Shown here piece by piece: positions 33,548 through 41,162 of a DNA stretch of 64,000 nt. A program made the position numbers and the translations under genes. The first letter of the stretch is position 1. Each line of letters opens with the position of its first letter. Source of the DNA: Candidatus Eisenbacteria bacterium (GTDB lineage Bacteria; Eisenbacteria; RBG-16-71-46; CAIMUX01; JAHJDP01); NCBI GenBank assembly GCA_018831195.1, contig JAHJDP010000012.1, positions 1 to 64,000 on the forward strand. The letters run 5' to 3'. The notes below the pieces were generated by a model. It made no database searches, was not told where the DNA came from, and worked only from the letters and a program-made list of their open reading frames with translations.

Positions 33548-34941
33548 GGGATCTGTCCCTCCAGAAGGAAGCGGCCATCATCACCCAGAATTTGAGAGGG
33601 CGAGAAGATCTGCCCCGGGAGGGTGGGTGAGGTGGAGCCGGGTAAGCCGGGTGAGAGGGCGCACCGCGCCTGGCGCAGCGCTGAGTCAAGATGAACGTGG
33701 TAGCGCGCCAGATTGGAAAACAGCTCCTCTTCCCGGCTCTGGACCTGCGACAGGGGAAGAAGCCATCCCTCGGCGCGCGCGACAAACTCCCATCCCCAAT
33801 CGCGGTCGCCATATTGCGAGGCGAGGACCGCATAAACCTGCGCGCTCTGGACCGGGTCCTGCCCATCCTCAATAGAAAGCGTCTGGCCCCAGGCCTCCCA
33901 TGCACTCGCCTCATTGGGGAGGCTCGCTCCCCAAATCCAGTTTTTTGTGGGATCCGATCGGTCCGGCTGGACACCGAGGGCACTGAGAGCGGCCGCCCAT
34001 TCCTGCTCCCACCGGCCTTCCCTGAGCCAGCCTTCATGCGGTCCGGCCACAACCTCACCCGACGTGGCATCGAGAAGGGCCAGGGACCAGCGGTACCCGC
34101 CCTCATCCAAAGCCCGCAGGGTCCCCTCTAGAACCCGCGTCGCACCGGCTCGTTTGGAGGCGGTGGTGATGGCTTCAGGGGTCCAATTCATCGTTTCCCG
34201 CGAGAGCCAGGAGCTCAGCGCTTTCTGCAAGGCGACGGCCGTGACCGCGTCGGGCCGGCCGGTCGTTTCCAGCCCCATATCGGTCTGGAACTGAATGAGC
34301 GCCTGTCGAAGCGCCTCCTCATCGACTTTTTGAGAGGGTTCAAGGTAGGTCGCGGTGGGATTTTGCACCGATCCCAAGACGGATAGGGTCGCCGCCGCGC
34401 CGGCCGGCGTATGGGTCGGAGGGATAACGCCGCGGTGCAGACTGAGAGCCCGCTTATAATTCACCAGTTGGCGGGGGCCGAGGATGACCGGATCGATCGA
34501 TCCCCTGAGGTACCTCACCATGACATAAGAGAGAGCGCGCGCTACAAAGGTTGTCTGAGGGGAGCCATCGAGCGGTTTTAGGGGCACGACAGCCCAGATC
34601 GGCGCCTCCCCGGTCTTATTCTCGCCCATCCCCTGAAAATCGAGTCGCGCCCAGCGGGCGGCGCCCAACCGCCACCATGGTTCCTCCCAGCGCGAGATGA
34701 GGGCGCCCTGAACCTTCCAAGCTTCCCACCAGCGTCCCTGAGCCTCCAAAGACCGGGCATTGAGGTAAAGCCACCGGGAGGTGGGGTTTTGCGAAAGGGC
34801 CGTCGCCAAGGCCTGATCCGCCTCACTCCATTGCTCTTGCTGGATAAGGTCGCGAACATGATCCGGCGATACCTCCCGGGGCGCCAGCGGTCCCCAGGGA
34901 AAGGTCACGGCCAGGAAGAGAAGCAATAGGGCTCCCGTCAT
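33544..34941 (-). CDS. TolB/CsgG-like exported protein with peptidoglycan-binding insert
   Basis: From the ATG at 34941 (GGAGG nine bases upstream) this is a 465-residue protein with a signal-type helix (GALLLLFLAVTFPWG). Residues about 25-90 look like a TPR pair (EADQALATALSQNPTSRWLYL). Then a TolB/CsgG-like N-terminal domain (IWAVVPLKPL, YVMVRYLRGSIDPVILG, and later AGATRVLEGTLRALDEGGYRWSLALLD in part) appears to be split by a peptidoglycan-binding motif (LIQFQTDMGLETTGRPDAVTAVALQ, part). It would therefore sit in the periplasm touching the wall. It is first in the envelope operon that continues with the barrel, the giant lipoprotein and the macro domain. Confidence 0.6.
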   Translation of the reverse strand: MTGALLLLFLAVTFPWGPLAPREVSPDHVRDLIQQEQWSEADQALATALSQNPTSRWLYLNARSLEAQGRWWEAWKVQGALISRWEEPWWRLGAARWARLDFQGMGENKTGEAPIWAVVPLKPLDGSPQTTFVARALSYVMVRYLRGSIDPVILGPRQLVNYKRALSLHRGVIPPTHTPAGAAATLSVLGSVQNPTATYLEPSQKVDEEALRQALIQFQTDMGLETTGRPDAVTAVALQKALSSWLSRETMNWTPEAITTASKRAGATRVLEGTLRALDEGGYRWSLALLDATSGEVVAGPHEGWLREGRWEQEWAAALSALGVQPDRSDPTKNWIWGASLPNEASAWEAWGQTLSIEDGQDPVQSAQVYAVLASQYGDRDWGWEFVARAEGWLLPLSQVQSREEELFSNLARYHVHLDSALRQARCALSPGLPGSTSPTLPGQIFSPSQILGDDGRFLLEGQIP

Positions 34942-35078
34942 CGGGTATCCCCTCCTTCCCGCTCCATCAGACCGGGAGGTCCTGATAGACCCTCTCCAGA
35001 TAACCCCCTCAGCCGCCGAAGGATTGGAAAGAGGCTCCATAGCAGGGTTGTTCGATCCAAGAGAGAGGGTTGCAGATC

Positions 35079-35423
35079 ATGGAAAACGAAAAATCGCCGC
35101 AAGTGATCGATCTGAGTTTCGACCGCGACCGTGAAACCTGGTATGTGGATCTTCAATCGGATGGGCGCCTCGATCTGACCCGGGATTCCCTGTCGCATCT
35201 GGTTCGCCTTTATAACAAAATCCATAGGGGTGATCCCCTGTATCTGTTTGATCAGGAGCGGTTGAACCAATTCCACAACTACAATCAGAGACTATCGCGC
35301 ACCGTTCGGGATCTCTACCATTTCATTGACAAAGATCGCGAAGACCGGCCCCTTCAAAGGATCCGGCGGTGGTCCGCCGCTTTGCTGAACCATTTCTTCC
35401 CCGGCCGTCCTGAGGACCGCTGA
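35079..35423 (+). CDS. Small hypothetical protein
   Basis: A 114-residue soluble, charged protein (MENEKSPQVIDLSFDRDRE) with a DLTRDSLSHLVRLYNKIHRGD segment and a basic C-terminal helix (QRIRRWSAALLNHFF). I chose the ATG at 35079; GAGAGG lies about eleven bases upstream, while a TTG at 35070 would sit on it. It is divergent from the envelope operon and convergent with ccmD. I do not recognise the family. Confidence 0.55.
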   Translation: MENEKSPQVIDLSFDRDRETWYVDLQSDGRLDLTRDSLSHLVRLYNKIHRGDPLYLFDQERLNQFHNYNQRLSRTVRDLYHFIDKDREDRPLQRIRRWSAALLNHFFPGRPEDR

Positions 35424-35487
35424 GCCCTTCTTCTGAGGCCGACACCCGCCGGGCTGAGACCATTGCCCCTCGGGTCAAGGCATCCGC

Positions 35488-35655
35488 TCAATCGGGATCC
35501 ACCGACCCTTGAGGATCCACCATTCCCAGGCGTTGCTTCAATCCCCTTAAGGTCTTTGCCACCAGCTCCAGACGGCGGCCCAGGCCCAGCATATAAACGG
35601 CGATGGCGGCCCAGAAGAGCGTATAAGCCAGCGCCAGATAGTGGAACTTCGTCAT
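35488..35655 (-). CDS. ccmD: CcmD-like small membrane protein
   Basis: A 55-residue protein, MTKFHYLALAYTLFWAAIAV then YMLGLGRRLELV. One transmembrane helix is followed by a basic LGRR segment and a short helical tail, the CcmD pattern. Its ATG overlaps the ccmC stop (35652-35655). CcmD helps release holo-CcmE from the CcmABC complex. Identification rests on length, topology and position after ccmC. Confidence 0.75.
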   Translation of the reverse strand: MTKFHYLALAYTLFWAAIAVYMLGLGRRLELVAKTLRGLKQRLGMVDPQGSVDPD

Positions 35656-36362
35656 CGCCGCTGCTCCTCTATCAAATCTCTTGATGCTTCCACCAGATCC
35701 TCCGTTTCGATCCGCATGATCTCCAGAAGAAACCTTTTAACAAAAAGTGACAGGAAGAGGCAAAGCATCGCAACCGTGCAGACCTGAAGGCTCAGAGACA
35801 TTGCCGGATGCATTTTCTCAGCCTGCGCAATGAACAGCTTCGGATGCTGTGTCGTCCACCAAAAAACGGAAAAATAGACAATGGGAACGTTTAGGGCGCC
35901 CATAATCCCCAAAACGGCGGCATAGCGCCTCATCCTCAGGTCGTCGGCCATGAGGGAACGGAGGATGAGATAAGCGCCGTAAATCAGCCACAAAACCAAT
36001 GTTGATGAAAGCCTCGCATCCCAAGTCCACCAGGCGCCCCAAGCCGAACGGGCCCAAACCGGGCCTGTGAGAAGAACGAGCGTGGTAAAGAGCCAACCCA
36101 CCTCCGCCCCCGCGAGGGCCATGGCATCGTACCGCCTCCGGCCCTTCGCCACATACAAAATGCTGCAGACGAGAACAAGCATGAAGCCGAGGAAGCCCAT
36201 CATGGCGGCGGGAACATGAAAGTAGAAGATCCGCTGCACCTCTTTCATCGTCTTCTCGGCGGGGGCGTAGAGCAAGGCCATATAGAGCGCCACCGGAATC
36301 AGGACGATAGCCAGCGCATCCAATACGCGGGAGAGTCTCATCGCTTTGCCGCTAGAGTTCAT
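35652..36362 (-). CDS. ccmC: CcmC haem-handling membrane protein
   Basis: A six-helix protein that loads haem onto CcmE. The tryptophan-rich WWTWD motif is in WGAWWTWDARLSS (about 111), flanked by conserved histidines (FYFHVPAAMM, TTQHPKLF). Start at 36362 (MNSSGKAMRLSR) has GGGAG a few bases upstream; a GTG at 36395 has none at usable spacing. It is 236 residues long and overlaps ccmD by four bases. Confidence 0.92.
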   Translation of the reverse strand: MNSSGKAMRLSRVLDALAIVLIPVALYMALLYAPAEKTMKEVQRIFYFHVPAAMMGFLGFMLVLVCSILYVAKGRRRYDAMALAGAEVGWLFTTLVLLTGPVWARSAWGAWWTWDARLSSTLVLWLIYGAYLILRSLMADDLRMRRYAAVLGIMGALNVPIVYFSVFWWTTQHPKLFIAQAEKMHPAMSLSLQVCTVAMLCLFLSLFVKRFLLEIMRIETEDLVEASRDLIEEQRR

Positions 36363-36391
36363 GCGGGGTCTCCCGGGGCGGATTGTACATA

Positions 36392-37081
36392 TCACTCCTC
36401 AAAAACGTACTCGAAAAGAATCAGTCCCAATACGAAAAATATCAGATCGTAGAGCCCCATGAGGCAAAGCCAACCCGAGGCTGAGGCCAGCGGACGGCCG
36501 TCAAGGACGAGCGCCATCGAACGGACCGCCGCCAGCAAGAGGGGGATCCACAGCGGATAGAGCATGATGGGGAGCAGAACATCGCGCGCCCTCGATGACC
36601 CCGCGATGGCCGATAGAAGCGTCCCTGCTGCGGCAAAGCCGGCCGTCCCGAGGAGGTTGATCAGAAGGATCGGCCCCAAATGCGGCAGCAGGCTGACCTG
36701 GAGAAAAATAGAGAAGACGGGGAGGGTGATCAATTCCACGGCCAGCATCAGGATGAGTTGGACCACACACTTGGCGATAAAGACTGAGCTCCGATCCACG
36801 GGGCAAAGCATCAACCCGGTTAGGCACCCGTTGTCCCGCTCCCGGCCAAAACTCCGGTTAAGACCCAGCACACCGGCGAAGCTGAAGGCGATCCATAGCA
36901 TCCCCGGCGCCATGAAAGGCTGCACGGGGCGCGCTCCCATTGCAAATCCGAACAGCACAACGATGAGAATCGAGAAGAAACCGGTACTCTGCAAGGCTTC
37001 CCGCGTCCGGATTTCCATGAGAAGTTCTCTGCGGATCAACGCCGCCGTGGCGCGCCCATATCGCTCCAGCCCGCCGCTCAT
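36392..37081 (-). CDS. ccmB: CcmB haem exporter permease
   Basis: A 229-residue ABC permease with six helices, the typical CcmB length. RRELLMEIRTREAL at the N-terminus and LNRSFGRERDNGCLTGLMLCPVDRSSVF (part) are family segments. It overlaps ccmA by four bases and, with CcmA, CcmC and CcmD, forms the complex that releases haem-CcmE. Confidence 0.92.
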   Translation of the reverse strand: MSGGLERYGRATAALIRRELLMEIRTREALQSTGFFSILIVVLFGFAMGARPVQPFMAPGMLWIAFSFAGVLGLNRSFGRERDNGCLTGLMLCPVDRSSVFIAKCVVQLILMLAVELITLPVFSIFLQVSLLPHLGPILLINLLGTAGFAAAGTLLSAIAGSSRARDVLLPIMLYPLWIPLLLAAVRSMALVLDGRPLASASGWLCLMGLYDLIFFVLGLILFEYVFEE

Positions 37082-37833
37082 AACGGCCCATCCGACACGG
37101 CCAACCGATAGAAGGCGATGAGATCCTCAAGCTTCCCCCCGGGCTCGATGGCGCGTTCGGCTCGCACCCGGCCGCGGTGAAGAAGGATCACGCGATCGAC
37201 AAGATCGGGTATCCGGTGCCATTCGTGGGTCGCGAGAAGAAGGGTCCCGCCCCCCTCTTGAAATCGCTTGAGAAGTCGCCCCAGACCCTCCGCCGCTTCC
37301 GGATCGAGCCCGGTGTGGGGTTCATCCAGAAGTAGAAGGTCGGGTTCGTGCAGGAGCGCCCGGGCCAGACTCAGCCGTTGGACCATGCCTCTGGAATAGG
37401 TGCGGACCGGGAGTTCTCCCGCCCATTCCAGACCGATCTCGCGCAACAGCCGGTCGATTCGGGCCCCGGCATCAGGGAGGTCATAGAGCTCTGCTGTGAA
37501 CCGAAGATTCTCGCGGGCGGAAAGAGGGTCGTAGAGCATTGAATCATGAGAGAGATAACCCAGGCGCCGGCGGAAATGGGGATTTCGTCTTTGATCGCAT
37601 CCATCGACGGCGATCCGTCCCGCGGTGGGCCGGATCAGACCGGCCAGGATGCGCAGGAGGGTCGACTTGCCGGCCCCGTTGGGACCCACGACCCCGACCG
37701 CCTCTCCCGGCCGAATGTGAAAAGTCACATCGGTCAGAACAGGGAGGGGCCCGTATCGTTTACAAACGCCCTCCAGACGCAGACGCATGGCGGCCGATGA
37801 GGCATCCGATGACTCGATCATGACGGACTTCAT
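37078..37833 (-). CDS. ccmA: CcmA ABC transporter ATPase
   Basis: A 251-residue ATPase from the ATG at 37833 that overlaps the ccmF stop (ATGA). Walker A is GPNGAGKST, the signature YSRGMVQRLSLARALL, Walker B LLLLDEPHTGLD and the switch ATHEWH. It energises release of haem-CcmE from CcmC. An upstream in-frame start at 37938 would lie deep inside ccmF and is rejected. Confidence 0.93.
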   Translation of the reverse strand: MKSVMIESSDASSAAMRLRLEGVCKRYGPLPVLTDVTFHIRPGEAVGVVGPNGAGKSTLLRILAGLIRPTAGRIAVDGCDQRRNPHFRRRLGYLSHDSMLYDPLSARENLRFTAELYDLPDAGARIDRLLREIGLEWAGELPVRTYSRGMVQRLSLARALLHEPDLLLLDEPHTGLDPEAAEGLGRLLKRFQEGGGTLLLATHEWHRIPDLVDRVILLHRGRVRAERAIEPGGKLEDLIAFYRLAVSDGPL

Positions 37834-39803
37834 GAACCCCGTTTCCCCTGCGATGCAGGGAATGATTCTTCTCTTCTCCGCGCGAAAGGGGTCATGGCAA
37901 AGACAGCGCCGATCCCCATGACCAGACTCCCGATCCAAAAGAACGACACCAGCGGATTCAGAAAAACGCGAACAGAGACTTTACTCCCCTCAGATCCGGC
38001 GAAAACGGCATAGATGTCTTCTCTCAGGCGGGAATAGATCGCCACTTCAGATGTCTGTTGTTCACTCTTTTTATACCAATTCTTTTGAGGAAAGAGAATG
38101 GCGAGATCTTTGCCGTGCCGGCTTAATAAAAGATTGATCCCAACCTGCTCGACACGACCCAGGCTGTTCTTCTCCATGCCCAGGTAGGTCAATGTATAAG
38201 AGCCCAGAGTCGTCGTTTCACCGGGAAGCAGAAAGGCGTCCTTCTCAACTTTGAAAGCATTCCCTGAAAAGCCCAGGAAGACCAGCGCGACGCCGAAGTG
38301 TACAATACGTCCTCCATACCGCCTTCTATTGGCGGCAAAGAGCCTCAACAAGGCGACCGGCGCCGATTCCCGCGAACCGCGGCGGCGGTCTCTGGCTCCC
38401 CGGAAAATCGACTGAAGCACCGTCATCAAAACAAAGACGCAGAGAGCCTGCGCGGTCAGAGCCCACCCGGAACTGCCGGAGACCGCGGCAACCATGGCGC
38501 TCATCCCGGCGGCGAGGACAGGCAGGGCGGCGCCCCGGAGAAGATCGACGAGTCGTGTATTTTGCCCTGGCAGAAACGGCCCGACCCCCGTCATGAAGAG
38601 AAGGATGAGTCCCAAGGGGGTCATCATCCGGTTGAAATAAGGCGGCCCCACGGAAATCGACCGGCCGCCGAGCCTCTCCGTGATCATGGGTGATACTGTT
38701 CCCCACAGCACGGCAAACGCGGCGAGGAGCAGGACGACATTGGTCAGTAGAAAAAAGGCTTCGCGCGAGAGCAGGTTTTCTATCTGGTGGTCGCTGCGGA
38801 GTTTCGATAAGCGCACAAACAGGAGCACGATCGAGAAAATGATAAAGACCACCAGAAACCCCAGAAGGAAATAGCCGATATTCGAGCGGGCGAAGGCATG
38901 CACAGACTGGATCACCCCGGACCGCGTAATAAAGGCGCCGAGTATGGTGAGCAGAAACATGGTCATGGCAAGCACTATATTCCAGATCTTTAACATTCCC
39001 CGCTGTTCCTGCGCCATGATGGAATGCAGGTAGGCCGTCCCTACAAGCCAGGGAAGCAGCGAGGCGTTTTCGACGGGATCCCAGGCCCAATAGCCGCCCC
39101 AGCCGAGTTCCGCATAAGCCCAGCGCCCGCCGATGACGTTTCCAGCGCCGAGAAAGATCCAAGCCAGGAGAGCCCAAAAACGGCTTTTACGAATCCATTC
39201 GTCATCCAAGCGCCCGGAGATCAGAGCGCCGACGGCCATCGCATAGGGCACGGCCATGCCGACACAGCCGATATAGAGGCTCGGCGGGTGGATCATCATG
39301 GAGGGATGCTGAAGCAGGGGATTCAAACCATGCCCATCGGGCGGAACAAAGCCTGGAATACGCGCGAAAGGATTGGAGACAAAGAGGACAAGACCCAGGA
39401 AAAAGACCAGGATCATCAGCAGCGTCGATAGGACGGGAGCGAACCAATCCAGCGGATCCCGCCGATGGCGGATGACCGCACCAACGGTGAAGAACCCCAA
39501 CAACAGCGCCCAGAAAAGAAGAGAACCCTCCTGTCCGCCCCAGAGGGCGCCGATTTTGTAGAAGAGGGACAAGTCACGATCACTATGGCTGTAGACGTAA
39601 GCCCATCGGTAGTCGCCGGCGATGAAAGCCGAAATCAATCCGGCCGCAGAAAGTGTGGTAAAGAATGACGCGGCGGCGGCGCCCCGGCGCGCCCATTCGA
39701 GAAGCGCGGGCGCTTTGCGAAGCCCCGCGGCCGCAGAGAGAAGGAATGCTATAGATCCCGCGGCAAAAGCGGCATACAGAGCCCACGATCCCAGCTGCGT
39801 CAT
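37830..39803 (-). CDS. ccmF: CcmF haem ligation protein
   Basis: A 657-residue polytopic protein that takes haem from CcmE and attaches it to apocytochrome. The WWD-type motif is in LGWGGYWAWDPVENASLLPWL (part), with conserved histidines in LLQHPSMMIHPPSLYIG. Length is normal. Its usual partner CcmH is not encoded nearby. It starts 43 bases after ccmE. Confidence 0.93.
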   Translation of the reverse strand: MTQLGSWALYAAFAAGSIAFLLSAAAGLRKAPALLEWARRGAAAASFFTTLSAAGLISAFIAGDYRWAYVYSHSDRDLSLFYKIGALWGGQEGSLLFWALLLGFFTVGAVIRHRRDPLDWFAPVLSTLLMILVFFLGLVLFVSNPFARIPGFVPPDGHGLNPLLQHPSMMIHPPSLYIGCVGMAVPYAMAVGALISGRLDDEWIRKSRFWALLAWIFLGAGNVIGGRWAYAELGWGGYWAWDPVENASLLPWLVGTAYLHSIMAQEQRGMLKIWNIVLAMTMFLLTILGAFITRSGVIQSVHAFARSNIGYFLLGFLVVFIIFSIVLLFVRLSKLRSDHQIENLLSREAFFLLTNVVLLLAAFAVLWGTVSPMITERLGGRSISVGPPYFNRMMTPLGLILLFMTGVGPFLPGQNTRLVDLLRGAALPVLAAGMSAMVAAVSGSSGWALTAQALCVFVLMTVLQSIFRGARDRRRGSRESAPVALLRLFAANRRRYGGRIVHFGVALVFLGFSGNAFKVEKDAFLLPGETTTLGSYTLTYLGMEKNSLGRVEQVGINLLLSRHGKDLAILFPQKNWYKKSEQQTSEVAIYSRLREDIYAVFAGSEGSKVSVRVFLNPLVSFFWIGSLVMGIGAVFAMTPFARRREESFPASQGKRGS

Positions 39804-39846
39804 TCCTGATGACCTCTTGCCGGTTCCTTAGGACTGGATTCTCGAC

Positions 39847-40287
39847 TCAACGGGACTCCGGCGCCGGCGGATGGTCCCCCCCCCGGTTCTCCAAGGCTTC
39901 TGGATCCATCTCATATTTGCTGGGACATTTGGCCATAAGAAAATCCGCTACGAATCCGCCATCCGGCAGATAACGCCCTTCCACCGTGACCTCGCCCATA
40001 TCCCCAAAGGTGTCGGGAACGATGCCGCGGTAAATAACGGGCAGGGTGGATTTGCCGTCGGTCATTTCAAACTTGAGAAAGTTATCGGCAGGCCGTTGTA
40101 CAATACTGCCGGACACAATCCGGCCCTCAACTCGAAGTCCATCGACGGGGTCCTTATGATTGCGGCCGACAACCTCGTCCACCGTGAGGCTGTAGATCAT
40201 CGTTCCTTTCAGACCCTGGCCGACCAGGAGCGCAAAGCCACATCCGAGGATGGCGACCGCGATCGATATCCGGACGCGGCGGTTCAC
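39847..40287 (-). CDS. ccmE: CcmE haem chaperone, Cys-type (CXXXY)
   Basis: A 146-residue periplasmic OB-fold haem chaperone with an N-terminal anchor (ISIAVAILGCGFALLVGQG). In place of the common HXXXY haem site it has Cys121-P-S-K-Tyr125 (LMAKCPSKYEM). This CXXXY form is known from Desulfovibrio and archaea, in loci that also lack CcmH. The OB segments VEGRIVSGSI and LPVIYRGIVPDTF are clear. It overlaps the PHP gene by four bases. Confidence 0.92.
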   Translation of the reverse strand: MNRRVRISIAVAILGCGFALLVGQGLKGTMIYSLTVDEVVGRNHKDPVDGLRVEGRIVSGSIVQRPADNFLKFEMTDGKSTLPVIYRGIVPDTFGDMGEVTVEGRYLPDGGFVADFLMAKCPSKYEMDPEALENRGGDHPPAPESR

Positions 40288-41123
40288 TTTCCAGCCCTCG
40301 CCTTCAGCTCATCGATAACCGAGCAGGGAACCCGTATCGATCCCACCGGGCCGCTTTGATTCCAGGATGCTCTGTGAAAATCGCTGCCACCCGTCGCGAT
40401 CAATCCCTTCCGGGCGGCCAGCGCCGCAAAAGCATGAATCTGTTCCTCGGTATGTGAGGGATGGTAAACCTCTATCCCGGTCAGCCCGAGCGGTTCCATG
40501 ATGGGCAGAACCTTGTCCAGATTATAAAAACCAGGATGAGCCAAGACGGCGCACCCGCCCGAATCGATGATAACCGACATCGCCTCTTCGAGGGTGGCTG
40601 TTTCCTTCGGGATGTTCACCGGAGCATCCGTTCCAAGATATTTTGTAAAGGCTTCTTGAAATGATGAAACCTGCCTTCTTTTTAGAAGAGCCTGGGCTAC
40701 ATGGGGGCGGCCGATCGACGAGGTTTCGGGGGCCAAGGAGAAAACCGATTCTACGGTGATCGAGACGCCGAGCTCTTGCAGCCGGCCGACAATCTTTTCT
40801 ATTCGATGCCGCCGGCGGATTTCCATCTCCTTCAGATAATCGGACAACTGCTCATGGTCGGGATCGATGTAGTAGGCCAGTATGTGCAAATCCCGGCCTT
40901 CGAAATTGACGCTCAACTCGACGGCGGGCACGAATCTCAGACCGTGGGCTTCTGCGATCGAGCGCGTTTGCGGCAGGCCCTTCACCGTATCGTGATCCGT
41001 CAACGCCACCGCTTCCAACCCCGCTGAGACGCAGGCCAGCACCAATTCCCGTGGTGAAAGCCATCCGTCGGAATAATAAGTATGAAGATGCAGGTCCGCT
41101 CCTGCTCGATGACTGCAGGTCAC
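40284..41123 (-). CDS. PHP-domain phosphoesterase
   Basis: A roughly 280-residue metal-dependent phosphoesterase of the YciV/RNase AM group. Metal-binding motifs: ADLHLHTYYSDG (about 10), LTDHDTVKG (about 43), PAVELS, VLAHPGFYN and GSDFHRA. Such enzymes hydrolyse 3',5'-bisphosphonucleotides or trim RNA 5' ends. I prefer the GTG at 41123, ten bases after AAAAGG, over the TTG at 41132. It lies between dnaE, 39 bases away, and ccmE, which it overlaps by four bases. Confidence 0.85.
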   Translation of the reverse strand: MTCSHRAGADLHLHTYYSDGWLSPRELVLACVSAGLEAVALTDHDTVKGLPQTRSIAEAHGLRFVPAVELSVNFEGRDLHILAYYIDPDHEQLSDYLKEMEIRRRHRIEKIVGRLQELGVSITVESVFSLAPETSSIGRPHVAQALLKRRQVSSFQEAFTKYLGTDAPVNIPKETATLEEAMSVIIDSGGCAVLAHPGFYNLDKVLPIMEPLGLTGIEVYHPSHTEEQIHAFAALAARKGLIATGGSDFHRASWNQSGPVGSIRVPCSVIDELKARAGK

Positions 41124-41162
41124 AATGTTCAAGCCTTTTCTCGCGAAGGAGAAGCCGGGGCG

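Noticed and set aside
37833..37938. N-terminal extension of CcmA
   Set aside because: Would overlap ccmF by over 100 bases, whereas the ATG at 37833 overlaps its stop by four.
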